DNA of 64,000 bases from Micromonospora costi (GCF_003626655.1 NZ_RBAN01000006.1:236717-300716), one strand, 5' to 3'; numbered from the stretch's first letter, positions 45,341 to 53,980 are shown. A program made the numbers and translations. The notes: a model not told the origin generated them from the sequence alone.

Positions 45341-47064
45341 GCGCTCTCCCCCGGGCCGCGCGCCGGCACGGCGTGCAGGTGCCGCGGCGTCCGCCCCACC
45401 GCCCGCAGCGCCAGGACGGCGATGTCGTCGTGGTCGTCGTGCGTGAGCCAGTCGCAGGTGACCTGCTCGATCCGCTCGGCCAGCGCGGGGGCCGGCATGC
45501 GGTGGCAGCCGGTCAGCGCGTCGACCAGCCGACGGCCGCCGAACTGGTCCTCGCCGCGGGGGCCGCCGCGCGCCTCGGTCACCCCGTCGCTGTAGAGCAC
45601 ACACGTCTCGCCGGGCGCGAGCCGGACCGTGACCTCGCCGATCCGCGGATCCGGAACGACGCCGATCAGCATCCCGCGCAGCGGCACGGTCTCCACCTCG
45701 CCGCCGGCGCGCAGCACCAGCGGCGGGAGGTGCCCGCCGCCGGCCATGGTGAGCGTCAACCCGCCGTCGCGGTGTGGACGCACCACCCCCAGCACGAGCG
45801 TGGCAAACCGACCCTGCCCGTGTGCCTGGGTGGTCTCCAGCAGCGCGTCGTTGACCAGGCCGAGCAGTGGACCGGGCCGGGACTCGACCCGGTGCAACGC
45901 CTGCAGGCTCTGGCGCAGCTGCCCCGTGAAGACGGCGGCGTCGACCCCCTTGCCGGCGACGTCGCCCAGGAAGAAGAGCGACCCCCCGTCGGCGAGGCGG
46001 TGCGCGCCGTAGAAGTCGCCGCCGATACGCAGGCCGGTCACGGCCGGCCGGTAGGCCGTTCCCCACTCGACGCCGGCGGTTTCGACCGGCTCCACCGGCA
46101 GCAGGCTGGCCTGGAGCATGTCGGCGACCTCCGCCTGGTCCCGGTAGAGCGCCGCGGCGATCAGCGCCGCACTGGCCCGGGCCGCGAACGCGCGCAGCAG
46201 GTCGACGTCGGCCTCGTCGTACCAGCGGTCGGCGGGTCGGGCCACGAGCAGCACCCCGGCGGGCGCCTCCACGCCGGGCAGCGGCACCACCCGCACGTCG
46301 GTCGCCTCGGGGGCGAGGCCGGGCAGCCAGCCCGCCTCGGCCGCCTGCTGGACGAGCCAGTCCAGCGCGTGTGGCTGTGCGCCGGCGAGAGCCTCGCCGA
46401 TCGCGGGCGGTAGGTCGCCGCCGGGGAGCACGCCGGCGTCCACCACCGGCGCCTCGTCAGCGGCCCGGACCGCCCGCCACCACCGGGCGCGACCCGCCCG
46501 CGGCGCCAGCACCAGCACGGCCACGTCGGCCAGGGTCGGCACGGCCAGCCGCGCCACCGCCGCGGCGGCCCGGTCCGGGTGCAGCGGGTTGCCGAGCTTC
46601 TCGCCGGCCCGCGCCAGGAAGGCCGCCCGTGCGCGCTCCGCGACCAGGGCCTCGGCACGGCCGGCGCTCTCGGTGACGTCCTCCACGTACCAGCAGCAAC
46701 GGCCACCGGCCAGCGGGGCCCGCCGGACCGCGAGCCGCCGGCCCCGGTGGACGAGCCCGGCCAGGTCGCCGGCCGCACCGAGCCCGGGCACGCCGGCCGC
46801 GCCGAGCGGCCGGCCGGGGACCACCTCGGGCAGCAACTGCTGGGCCACCGGGCTGACGTGCTGGACCACCTCGTCGGCGTCGCAGACCACCAGGCCCTCG
46901 CGAAGGTGCGCCACCACCTCGGACCAGTCGGCCGCCGCCGGCGGCCGGTCCCCGGCCCGCTGGGCCAGCGGCCGCGCGCCACCGGGCCGGCCGGACACGC
47001 GGCCGGTGCCCGGCGCGCGGACCCGGCCGTCGCCCGGGTCCACGCCCCTGGCGTCGGCAGCCAT
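45337..47064 (-). CDS. PAS-GAF-SpoIIE (PP2C-type) protein phosphatase
   Basis: A 575-residue soluble phosphatase. A PAS-like domain (about 45-135) and a GAF-like domain (about 150-310) precede a SpoIIE/RsbU catalytic domain (about 325-555). The metal-site Asp lies in LRIGGDFYGA, with GDVAGKGVDAAVFTGQL and LYSDGVTEARGG. Such enzymes dephosphorylate STAS antagonists to release stress sigma factors. It is co-translated with the cobalamin protein and divergent from a second STAS gene. The ATG at 47064 is preferred to a GTG at 47067. No kinase domain is fused. Confidence 0.91.
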   Translation of the reverse strand: MAADARGVDPGDGRVRAPGTGRVSGRPGGARPLAQRAGDRPPAAADWSEVVAHLREGLVVCDADEVVQHVSPVAQQLLPEVVPGRPLGAAGVPGLGAAGDLAGLVHRGRRLAVRRAPLAGGRCCWYVEDVTESAGRAEALVAERARAAFLARAGEKLGNPLHPDRAAAAVARLAVPTLADVAVLVLAPRAGRARWWRAVRAADEAPVVDAGVLPGGDLPPAIGEALAGAQPHALDWLVQQAAEAGWLPGLAPEATDVRVVPLPGVEAPAGVLLVARPADRWYDEADVDLLRAFAARASAALIAAALYRDQAEVADMLQASLLPVEPVETAGVEWGTAYRPAVTGLRIGGDFYGAHRLADGGSLFFLGDVAGKGVDAAVFTGQLRQSLQALHRVESRPGPLLGLVNDALLETTQAHGQGRFATLVLGVVRPHRDGGLTLTMAGGGHLPPLVLRAGGEVETVPLRGMLIGVVPDPRIGEVTVRLAPGETCVLYSDGVTEARGGPRGEDQFGGRRLVDALTGCHRMPAPALAERIEQVTCDWLTHDDHDDIAVLALRAVGRTPRHLHAVPARGPGESA

Positions 47065-47269
47065 CACCCGGTGAGCCCCACCCCTCGTCGTCGCGCACCC
47101 CGCCGGGGACGGCGTCCCAGGTCGGATCTTCGCCCAACCCTACGCGGGTACGCCCGCACCGCCACCCCACGCGCTGGTGAACGCCGTGGCCGGCGCCGGG
47201 CGGCCGCACCCGGAGATTGTTACGATCCGTGCGATCCGGCCCTCCGGCGGCCTGCGGAAAGGCGAGAGC

Positions 47270-47653
47270 GTGCTACCCCACGGGCGGACACCCGAGACCA
47301 CACCGTTGAGCCTGTCGGTCGACCGGTCGGACCCGGCGGCGCCGCTCATCCACGTCGGCGGGGATCTCGCCTACACGACGGCGGCACCGCTGCGCGAGGA
47401 GATCGACCGGCTCCTGGCCACCGCCCCGCCGGTGATCGGCCTGGACTTCGGCGACCTGCGCTTCATCGACAGCACCGGCCTGGCCGTGATCGTGCACGCC
47501 TGGCGCGAGGGTCAGCAGGCGGGCGTCAGCGTCCGACTGCACCACGTCCCGCGCTTCCTGACCGCGATCCTCGACCTCACGGGGGTCACCGGGCTGCTCG
47601 CCCGGCCCGTGGCGGGCAGCCGCCCGGACACGCGGCCCGCGGCGAACGCCTGA
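47270..47653 (+). CDS. STAS-domain anti-sigma factor antagonist
   Basis: A 127-residue STAS protein with an intact phosphorylation loop, GDLRFIDSTGLAVIVHAW, after LIHVGGDLAYTTAAPLREEI. It is the second free antagonist of the cluster and is divergent from the SpoIIE phosphatase gene. The GTG at 47270 was chosen for GGAAAGG upstream; the frame is open to 47177. A TACGAT hexamer near 47221-47226 may be its -10 box. Paired hairpins follow the stop. Confidence 0.87.
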   Translation: MLPHGRTPETTPLSLSVDRSDPAAPLIHVGGDLAYTTAAPLREEIDRLLATAPPVIGLDFGDLRFIDSTGLAVIVHAWREGQQAGVSVRLHHVPRFLTAILDLTGVTGLLARPVAGSRPDTRPAANA

Positions 47654-47690
47654 ACCCACCGGCGGCCCGGCCGCGACGACAAGCCCGGGC

Positions 47691-47718
47691 CCGGGCCGCC
47701 CCGTGCGGGGCGGCCCGG
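47691..47718. terminator. bidirectional hairpin terminator
   Basis: A perfect 12-bp stem (47691-47702 and 47707-47718) with a GTGC loop lies between the convergent STAS gene and the 105-aa hypothetical gene. A second weaker hairpin follows around 47729-47752. Confidence 0.7.
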
Positions 47719-47771
47719 CGCGCCGGGTGGCCCCCGACCCTGGGACCGGGGGTCAGGGGCCGGAGGAGGGT

Positions 47772-48089
47772 CTAGGTTGCGGTGACCGGCTGCAGCCGCG
47801 GGCCGCCGGGCCGCTGGTCGGCCGCCGACAGTGGTGGCTCGGCGTCCTCGGGTGCGCCGGAATCCGGCGTCTGGAACAGATAGCGGACGAACTCCCCACC
47901 CGCCTCGTTGTCGTCCGCACCCGGCCACTGGCCGATGCAGTCGACGCCGATGACCTCCCGACCCGTGCCGTCGGCTTCCTCCAACAGCGCCCACAGGCTC
48001 ACGGGGTAGCAGCGGGTGGCTTCGGGCGAGACCTGCCAGCGGGCGTACCAACCCGGCCTGGCCGGGACGATCTCGACGATCCGCTTCAT
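47772..48089 (-). CDS. hypothetical 105-residue protein
   Basis: A small soluble protein beginning MKRIVEIVPARPGWYARWQV, followed by SLWALLEEADGTGREVIGVD and a Pro-rich end. The start resembles a short beta-sheet domain found in other small actinomycete proteins, but I cannot name it. The ATG at 48089 has a good GGAAGGGAAGG site. It is divergent from the DUF2267/PCD-like gene. Confidence 0.7.
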   Translation of the reverse strand: MKRIVEIVPARPGWYARWQVSPEATRCYPVSLWALLEEADGTGREVIGVDCIGQWPGADDNEAGGEFVRYLFQTPDSGAPEDAEPPLSAADQRPGGPRLQPVTAT

Positions 48090-48224
48090 GACGACCTTCC
48101 CTTCCGCCTACCTCGGAAGAACTCCGGTCCTGGCTCCGATCGTGCGGCCCGCTCGGGTGAGCGCCCCTCACCCGGCGGGGATGAAGCCGCCGCCGGTACG
48201 GCCCGGCACGGGCCGGCGGCGTCC

Positions 48225-48250
48225 GTTTCGGGGTCGGGAGCGCCGGGAAG
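48225..48250 (+). promoter_or_regulatory. sigmaB/sigmaF-type promoter candidate
   Basis: GTTT (48225-48228), 16 nt, then GGGAAG (48245-48250) fits the stress sigma consensus (GNNT or GTTT, 14-16 nt, GGGTAC/T) except in the last hexamer. It would start a transcript about 37 nt before the DUF2267/PCD-like ATG. Confidence 0.4.
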
Positions 48251-48293
48251 GCGACGCGACGGAACCACGATCCCCAGCGGAAGGGATGCCACC

Positions 48294-49274
48294 ATGCGCA
48301 AGCAGATGGAGGGCGACAACCAGCGCCGCCGGGCGCTCGCGCGGCAGGCCCGGGAGCAGGGCCGGCAGCCGAGCGAGACGGGAGCCAGCCTGAGCGCCTC
48401 CAAGCAGCTCACCCACCTCGACCGGGGCAAGCGCGCCGGGCCGCCGCCGGCCGGTAGCCGGCACAAACCGGACGCGACCCGGGGCGGGCCCGCCCCGCCG
48501 CCGTCCGGCACTCCGGCGAACCCCCGGCCGCGGGTCGCGCCGGGCGTCAACACGGCCGGTACGGCCACGATGGGCTACCACGACCTGGTCGACGACGTGA
48601 GCCGGCGGGCCGGCGTCGACTTCCGCACCGCCAAGGTGGGCGCCGAAGCGACCGTGCTGGTGCTGGCGTTCGCGCTGGACGAGGCGGAACGAGGCCGACT
48701 GCTCGCGGCCGTGCCCGCGTCGCTGCACGACGTGGTCCCGGTCGACGGGATCGAGCGGCGCCGCGACCTGCCCGGGTTCCTCGCCGAGGTCGGCCGCATC
48801 AGCGGCAACACCCCGGAGCAGGCCCGCTACCAGGTGGAGGCGACGCTCGCCGCGCTCGCCGACGCCGACGGCGACCTGGTCGAGTCCCTGCACGTGCCGG
48901 ACGGCCTCCGGGAACTGCTGCAACCACCGGCGGTCGGTGGCGGTGTGGTGGGCGCGACCACCTCGACGCCTCCGCTCAGCGACGCCGACCTCGCGGCGGC
49001 ACTGGACGACATGCCGTACTGGACCGGTGACGGAAGCGGGCTGCAGCGAGTCGTGGCGCTGCCCGCCGACAACCTGGACCGCGTACTGGGCCGCATCGAG
49101 CAGCTGCGCCTGGACACCGGACGCGCACCCACGATCGGCCGGCCCAGTCCGACGGTGGCCGTGCTGACCGTACGGTCACGGCAGGCGGGCGCGGTGACCG
49201 CCCGGGACCTGGACCTGGCGCGCAGCATCGACGACGCCATCGACGAGGCCGGCGCCGGGATGGCCTCCGGCTGA
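48294..49274 (+). CDS. DUF2267 protein fused to a PCD-like domain
   Basis: A 326-residue protein. Residues 1-90 are basic and disordered-looking. Residues about 93-210 are a DUF2267 domain (GYHDLVDDVSRRAGVDFRTA). Residues about 228-322 resemble pterin-4a-carbinolamine dehydratase (LSDADLAAALDDMPYWTGDG to AVTARDLDLARSIDDAIDEA). In that family the active loop reads GHHP; here it is GRAP (276-279), so the catalytic histidines are missing. The role may be structural or regulatory. The ATG at 48294 has AAGGG upstream and a sigmaB-like promoter before it. Confidence 0.8.
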   Translation: MRKQMEGDNQRRRALARQAREQGRQPSETGASLSASKQLTHLDRGKRAGPPPAGSRHKPDATRGGPAPPPSGTPANPRPRVAPGVNTAGTATMGYHDLVDDVSRRAGVDFRTAKVGAEATVLVLAFALDEAERGRLLAAVPASLHDVVPVDGIERRRDLPGFLAEVGRISGNTPEQARYQVEATLAALADADGDLVESLHVPDGLRELLQPPAVGGGVVGATTSTPPLSDADLAAALDDMPYWTGDGSGLQRVVALPADNLDRVLGRIEQLRLDTGRAPTIGRPSPTVAVLTVRSRQAGAVTARDLDLARSIDDAIDEAGAGMASG

Positions 49275-49280
49275 CGCCGC

Positions 49281-49312
49281 GGGCCGGCGGGCCGCTCCCG
49301 GCCCGCCGGCCC
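49281..49312 (+). terminator. hairpin terminator after the DUF2267/PCD-like gene
   Basis: A perfect 13-bp stem (49281-49293 and 49300-49312) with a 6-nt loop lies 6 bp after the stop. Confidence 0.75.
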
Positions 49313-49354
49313 CACCCGACCCGGGCGGCGCCGTGATCGGTTACGGTGCCGCTC

Positions 49355-50152
49355 ATGGAGCGCGAGGCGGACCGGCTGAAGCTGGTCGCCGACCCGGTCC
49401 GGCGCAGCGGACGCCTCCTGCTGGCCGGTGGCGTCGAGCAGTCGTACGTCGACGTCGCCGACCCCCGGTACCTGCACTTCGAGTACGTGCGCCGGATGGC
49501 TTCCGTGGCGGACGCGGCGGCGCCCGCCCGCGCCGCGCTGTCCGTGCTGCACCTCGGCGGCGGCGCCCTGACCCTCCCCCGCTACCTGGCGGCCACCCGG
49601 CGGGGCTCGACGCAGCTGGTCGTCGAACGGAACCCCGCCGTGGTCGAGCTGGTCACGCGGGAACTGCCGCCGCTCCCGCCCGAGGTCCGCGTCCGGATCG
49701 ACGACGCGCGCGCCGCCGTCGCCGAGGCCCCGGCAAGGGCGTACGACCTGGTCTTCGGCGACATCTACCGGGCGGCCCGGATGCCCGGGCACGTCCGCAC
49801 CGTGGAGTTCGCGGCCGAGGTGGCCGCCACGCTACGTCCCGACGGCATCTACCTGGTCAACCTCACCGACCTGCCGCCGCTGGTGGCCACCCGGGTGCAG
49901 GTGGCCACGATGCGGGCGGTCTTCGCCGACGTCTGCCTGATCGCCGACCGGCGCATGCTGCGCGGCCGGCGGTACGGCAACCTGGTGCTCGCCGCCGCGC
50001 CCCGCGCCGGCCGGCTGCCGGTGGGGCGGCTGGCCACCGCCGCCGTGCGCGACCCGTTGCCCGGCACGGTGCTGCACGGCGCGACCCTCGACGCCTTCGT
50101 CGCCGGTTCCCTGCCCCTCACCGACGCGGACGTCCGTCCCGACGCCGGCTGA
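49355..50152 (+). CDS. spermidine-synthase-like methyltransferase-fold protein
   Basis: A 265-residue protein of the spermidine synthase/SAM-methyltransferase fold. It has an N-terminal beta strand pair (SYVDVADPRYLHFEYVRRMA), the nucleotide loop VLHLGGGALTLPRYLAATRR, the acidic strand-2 end QLVVERNPAV, then DLVFGDIYRAARMPGHVRTV. Actinomycetes carry several such proteins of unproven substrate. The ATG at 49355 appears leaderless: TACGGT at 49342-49347 ends 7 nt upstream and no ribosome site is seen. Confidence 0.82.
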   Translation: MEREADRLKLVADPVRRSGRLLLAGGVEQSYVDVADPRYLHFEYVRRMASVADAAAPARAALSVLHLGGGALTLPRYLAATRRGSTQLVVERNPAVVELVTRELPPLPPEVRVRIDDARAAVAEAPARAYDLVFGDIYRAARMPGHVRTVEFAAEVAATLRPDGIYLVNLTDLPPLVATRVQVATMRAVFADVCLIADRRMLRGRRYGNLVLAAAPRAGRLPVGRLATAAVRDPLPGTVLHGATLDAFVAGSLPLTDADVRPDAG

Positions 50153-50203
50153 CCCGTCCCGAACAGCGAGGCGGGACGGCCACACCCACGTGGAACAACC
50201 GCC

Positions 50204-51505
50204 TCACCGCGAGCGGACGGGCACCTCCGGGGTGGTGCTCTCCAGGGGCACGGCGTTGGCCGGCACCAGGCCGAGCTGGACGCCCGGACGTGGCAGGGTG
50301 GCGTCGAGGGCCCAGTCCGCGCTGATGCGCGTCCGGTTGGCCGGCATGGCCAGCAGGTGGTAGCCGCGGGTGACGGCCTTCGCCGGCAGGCCGGCGAGGT
50401 TGACCTTCAGCGGGTTGGCGGCGGCGTCCTTGCCGCCGAGGTCGACGACCCAGCCCAGGTCGTGGTGCTTGTACGGCCGCCGGCGGCCCTGCCCGTACGA
50501 GGCGGCGATGTTGTGCGCCGCGAGCTTGCCCTGGCGCTGCGCGTGCTGGGCGGTCATCGCGCAGATCTGCCCGGGCCGGGTCAGGTCGGGCACCGCGGCC
50601 GCGTCACCGCAGGCGAACACCTCGGGGTAGCCGGGGACGTTCAGGTACTCGTCGACCACCAGCCGGCCCCGCTCGGTACGCAGGCCCAGCTCGGCGACGA
50701 ACGGGTCGGGACGTACGCCGACGCACCACACCAGCGTGCAGGTCGGGACGTACTCGCCGTCGGTGAGCTTCACCCCGTCGGCGGTCGCCTCGGCCACCGA
50801 GGTGCCCATGCGGACGTCGACGCCGCGCCGTTCGAGGACCCGGTGGGCGGTGGCGGACATGCGCTTGTCCAGTTCGGGCAGGACGCGGGGCGCCACGTCG
50901 AGCAGCATCCACCGGGGACGCGTGGTGAGCCGGGGCTTCTGGGCGTGCAGCGCGTCGGTGAACAGCTGCCCGTGCGCGGCCACCTCGGTGCCCGTGTAGC
51001 CGGCGCCCACCACCACGAACGTGGCGCGCGCCTGCTGCTCGGCCGGGTCCTCGGCCTGTTCGGCCAGCTCGAGCTGCCGGACGACGTGGTCGTGCAGGTA
51101 GAGCGCCTCGGGCAGGCCGCGGAAGCCGTGCGCGTACTCGGTGACCCCCGGGATCGGCAGCAGCTTGTTCACGCTGCCCACGGCAAGCACCAGCCGGTCG
51201 TACGCGAGCCGGTTGCGGTCCCCCTCGGGCTGGGTGAAGCCCACCCACCGGTTCTGCAGGTCCACCTCGTCGGCCTCGCCGATCACCACCCGCACCCCGT
51301 CGAGGGTGCCGCTGAGCGGCACCGCGATCCGGGTCGGCTCCACCACGCCGGCCGCGACCTCCGGCAGCAGGGGCAGGTAGAGGAAGTAGTCGGTGGAGTT
51401 CAGCACGACGATCTCGGCCCGGTTGCGGGCCATCCGGCTCAGCGTCTTCGCCGCGTGGTACCCGGCGAACCCGGCACCCACGATCACCACACGAGGCTTC
51501 GTCAT
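50204..51505 (-). CDS. NDH-2-type NAD(P)H:quinone oxidoreductase
   Basis: A 433-residue flavoprotein of the type II NADH dehydrogenase family. The FAD Rossmann motif is RVVIVGAGFAGYHAAKTL, the NAD(H) motif is FVVVGAGYTGTEVAAHG, and the late FAD motif is VFACGDAAAVPDL. These enzymes pass electrons from NADH to membrane quinone without pumping protons. The C-terminal hydrophobic stretch is modest, so it is probably peripheral. The ATG at 51505 has GGGAACGGG upstream. It lies just downstream of the decayed debranching gene. Confidence 0.9.
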   Translation of the reverse strand: MTKPRVVIVGAGFAGYHAAKTLSRMARNRAEIVVLNSTDYFLYLPLLPEVAAGVVEPTRIAVPLSGTLDGVRVVIGEADEVDLQNRWVGFTQPEGDRNRLAYDRLVLAVGSVNKLLPIPGVTEYAHGFRGLPEALYLHDHVVRQLELAEQAEDPAEQQARATFVVVGAGYTGTEVAAHGQLFTDALHAQKPRLTTRPRWMLLDVAPRVLPELDKRMSATAHRVLERRGVDVRMGTSVAEATADGVKLTDGEYVPTCTLVWCVGVRPDPFVAELGLRTERGRLVVDEYLNVPGYPEVFACGDAAAVPDLTRPGQICAMTAQHAQRQGKLAAHNIAASYGQGRRRPYKHHDLGWVVDLGGKDAAANPLKVNLAGLPAKAVTRGYHLLAMPANRTRISADWALDATLPRPGVQLGLVPANAVPLESTTPEVPVRSR

Positions 51506-51545
51506 TGCCGACCCGTTCCCGTGGACACGCGGGGCAAACGTCGGC

Positions 51546-52031
51546 TCAACCGGCGGCGAGGCGCACGTACCCGGCGTCGCCCACCGCCTCCAGGTCCCAC
51601 AGCCGGCCGAACGCGCGGAGCCGCCAGACGGTGATCCGGCGGATCTCAGGCGGGATGTGCGGATCGACGACCAGCCGGCGGTCCGTCGGCTGGTCGGTGC
51701 GCAGGTGCGCCCGCTCCTCGGCCCAGCGCCGCAGCGGATCCGCCACCCTCCGGTGCCGCACACCAGACGTCACCTCGAACAGGTCCGCGAAGTCGACGGC
51801 CACCGCGAGCCGCAGCTCCGTCCGGACCGGCTCCGGTCGGAACGACGCCAGGGTGACCCGCTAGTGGAAGCCGTCGGCGACGAGACGCGGCCGGCGGACG
51901 CCCAGGCTTCCGCTGAGCACGGCGAGCGAGTCGGGCCCCGGCTCGGGCGGCACGGCCCGCTGGTCGCCGCCCCCGCGGGCGCTGGTCAGCCCGGGCGTGG
52001 GGTCCGCGGGCGTCGGACGCACGGCGCTCAT
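51546..52031 (-). pseudogene. decayed glycogen debranching (amylo-alpha-1,6-glucosidase) gene
   Basis: One continuous frame with an in-frame TAG at 51861-51863 and missing middle parts. It starts normally (ATG 52031). PDSLAVLSG matches the usual N-terminus of these enzymes. After a lost stretch comes SLGVRRPRLVADGFH, then TAG where the family normally has Glu, then RVTLASFRPEPVRTELRLAV and DFADLFEV of the N-terminal beta domain (GDE_N_bis). The catalytic barrel is absent. The last 65 codons look like the C-terminal beta domain. About 160 codons remain of roughly 650-700. Matches are from memory of the family. Confidence 0.72.
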
Positions 52032-52150
52032 GTCCTCACGGTAGGAACGCGCGTCGCCGGCCGTCATCACCCGGCCCGGGTGAAAAGCGGGCGACGGATA
52101 CACGGCCAACGATATGGACAGACACGGTGGTCGATGGCGAGGATGCCGTC

Positions 52151-53599
52151 ATGGGAAATGACGACAGCGCCCGGCCCACGAGGCCCTCGCGCCGCACCTT
52201 CCTCACCGCCGCCACCGCCGCCACCGCCGCCACCGCCGCCACCGTCGCCGTACCGGCCTTCGCCGAACCGGCCACGGCCGGCGGCGGCGCCCCGTCCGGC
52301 CCCGGCCGTCCCGTCCACCCCCAACCGCCGGACCGCGAGCTTCGTGAGCTGCTCCGCAGCGTCGACCAGCGCCGGATCGAGGCGATCGTCCGCCGCCTGG
52401 CGGCGTTCGGCACCCGGCACACCCTGTCCAGCCAGGACGACCCCGAGCGCGGCATCGGCGCCGCCCGGGACTGGATCTACGACCGGATGCGGGAGTACGC
52501 CGCCGCCTCCGGCGGCCGGATGACCGTCGAACTCCAGTCCTACGTCCAGCAGCCGGCGTCGCGGATCCCCGTGCCGACCGTGATCACCAACGTGGTGGCG
52601 ACCCTGCGCGGGGAGACGTCGCCGAACCGGACGTACGTGGTGACCGGCCACTACGACTCCCGGGCCACCAACGTCATGGACGCGACCAGCGACGCGCCGG
52701 GCGCGGACGACGACGCGTCCGGCGTGGCCGTCGTGATGGAACTGGCCCGGCTCATGGCCACCCGGCCGACCGCGGCGACCATCGTGTTCGCCGCCGTGGC
52801 CGCCGAGGAGCAGGGCCTCTACGGCTCGGCCCACCTCGCCCGGCAGCTCAAGGCCGCCGGCGCGGACGTGCAGGGCATGTTCAGCGACGACATCGTGGGC
52901 AGCAGCACGGCCGACGACGGGACGCGGGATCCGCGTACGGTGCGCCTCTTCGCCGAGGGCGTGCCCACGGCGGAGACCCCGGGCGAGGCCAACACCCGCC
53001 GGTCGGTCGGTGGGGAGAACGACTCGCCGTCGCGCCAGCTCGCCCGCTTCGTCAAGGACGTGGCCGAGAACGGCGCGACCGGCATGGAGGTCCGGGTGAT
53101 CTACCGCCGGGACCGCTACCTGCGCGGCAGCGACCACATCTCGTTCCTGGAGCAGGGCTGGCCGGCGGGCCGGTTCACCGAGCCGAACGAGGACTTCGCC
53201 CACCAGCACCAGGACGTGCGCGTGGTGGACGGCCAGCAGTACGGCGACCTGCCGGAGTTCTGCGACTTCGGCTACATCACGCGGGTGGCCCGGGTGAACG
53301 GCGCGGCGCTGTGGTCGCTCGCGCAGGCGCCGGGCACGCCGAAGGGCGCCGTCATCGTGACCACGGATCTCACCAACAACACCACGCTGCGCTGGCAGCG
53401 GGGTGACGAGCCCGACCTCGCCGGTTACGAGGTGCTCTGGCGGGAGACCACGGCCGCCGAGTGGCAGAAGGTGATCCCGGTGGGTGACGTGACGCAGGTG
53501 ACCGTCGACCTGTCCAAGGACAACGTGTTCTTCGGCGTCCGGGCGGTGGGGCGTGACGGCCTGCGCAGTCCGGTGGCGTTCCCGCGCCCCGGGAGCTGA
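52151..53599 (+). CDS. Tat-exported M28 family metallopeptidase
   Basis: A 482-residue zinc peptidase. The N-terminus has a twin-arginine signal (SRRTFLTAATAA, with a four-fold TAA repeat from a 9-bp DNA repeat). The catalytic domain (about 70-400) shows zinc and bridging ligands in VVTGHYDSR, GADDDASGVAVV and VAAEEQGLYGS. The last 85 residues look like a fibronectin-III-type domain (YEVLWRETTAAEWQKVIPVG). It is probably secreted and folded before export, as an aminopeptidase or carboxypeptidase. The ATG at 52151 has GAGG 8 nt upstream. Confidence 0.88.
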   Translation: MGNDDSARPTRPSRRTFLTAATAATAATAATVAVPAFAEPATAGGGAPSGPGRPVHPQPPDRELRELLRSVDQRRIEAIVRRLAAFGTRHTLSSQDDPERGIGAARDWIYDRMREYAAASGGRMTVELQSYVQQPASRIPVPTVITNVVATLRGETSPNRTYVVTGHYDSRATNVMDATSDAPGADDDASGVAVVMELARLMATRPTAATIVFAAVAAEEQGLYGSAHLARQLKAAGADVQGMFSDDIVGSSTADDGTRDPRTVRLFAEGVPTAETPGEANTRRSVGGENDSPSRQLARFVKDVAENGATGMEVRVIYRRDRYLRGSDHISFLEQGWPAGRFTEPNEDFAHQHQDVRVVDGQQYGDLPEFCDFGYITRVARVNGAALWSLAQAPGTPKGAVIVTTDLTNNTTLRWQRGDEPDLAGYEVLWRETTAAEWQKVIPVGDVTQVTVDLSKDNVFFGVRAVGRDGLRSPVAFPRPGS

Positions 53600-53691
53600 C
53601 CGGCGTCCCGGCTCACCCGCGTCGGGTGGGGCCGACTCACCCGGCGCGGGGCGACGATGGTGGCTGCCGGAAGCCAACGGAGGGCGACGTC

Positions 53692-53853
53692 ATGACGATG
53701 CCGATGTCCAACGACCAGCGGCAGCCGATCTACCTGCGCCAGAGCGGTCGCACGCGACTCACCCCGCGGCAGCGGCGGCGGGTGGAGCAGAAGCAGGGCC
53801 GGTACGAACGGTTGAACCTGCAGCGCCGCGACGCGCGCGGTCCCGGCCGCTGA
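53692..53853 (+). CDS. small basic hypothetical protein
   Basis: A 53-residue Arg/Gln-rich protein (MTMPMSNDQRQPIYLRQSGR, then TRLTPRQRRRVEQKQGRYER). It is strongly basic and probably binds nucleic acid or ribosomes, which is inference. The ATG at 53692 has a strong GGAGGG site with 8-nt spacing, and a strong terminator follows, so it is a real gene. Confidence 0.75.
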   Translation: MTMPMSNDQRQPIYLRQSGRTRLTPRQRRRVEQKQGRYERLNLQRRDARGPGR

Positions 53854-53857
53854 CGGG

Positions 53858-53890
53858 GCGGCGGCCGTCCCCCGCGGGGGCGGCCGCCGC
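53858..53890 (+). terminator. hairpin terminator of the small basic-protein gene
   Basis: A long GC stem pairs 53858-53873 with 53876-53890, with one unpaired T at 53868, starting 5 bp after the stop codon. Confidence 0.75.
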
Positions 53891-53901
53891 CGCACGATTC
53901 C

Positions 53902-53974
53902 GCGATCATGCAGTTGTGGTGCCCGGCCCGGTGTGGTTCGCGGCTTTTACCCGCCGCCACAACTGCATGATCGC
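53902..53974. repeat. GATC-flanked long inverted repeat
   Basis: Arms 53902-53921 and 53955-53974 (GCGATCATGCAGTTGTGG type) match at 19 of 20 positions, the exception being a G-T pair, around a 33-nt loop. It sits between a plus-strand small gene and the minus-strand GNAT gene, 7 bp from the latter's stop. The arms closely match the element at 14395-14461. Confidence 0.8.
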
Positions 53975-53980
53975 CGGTTG

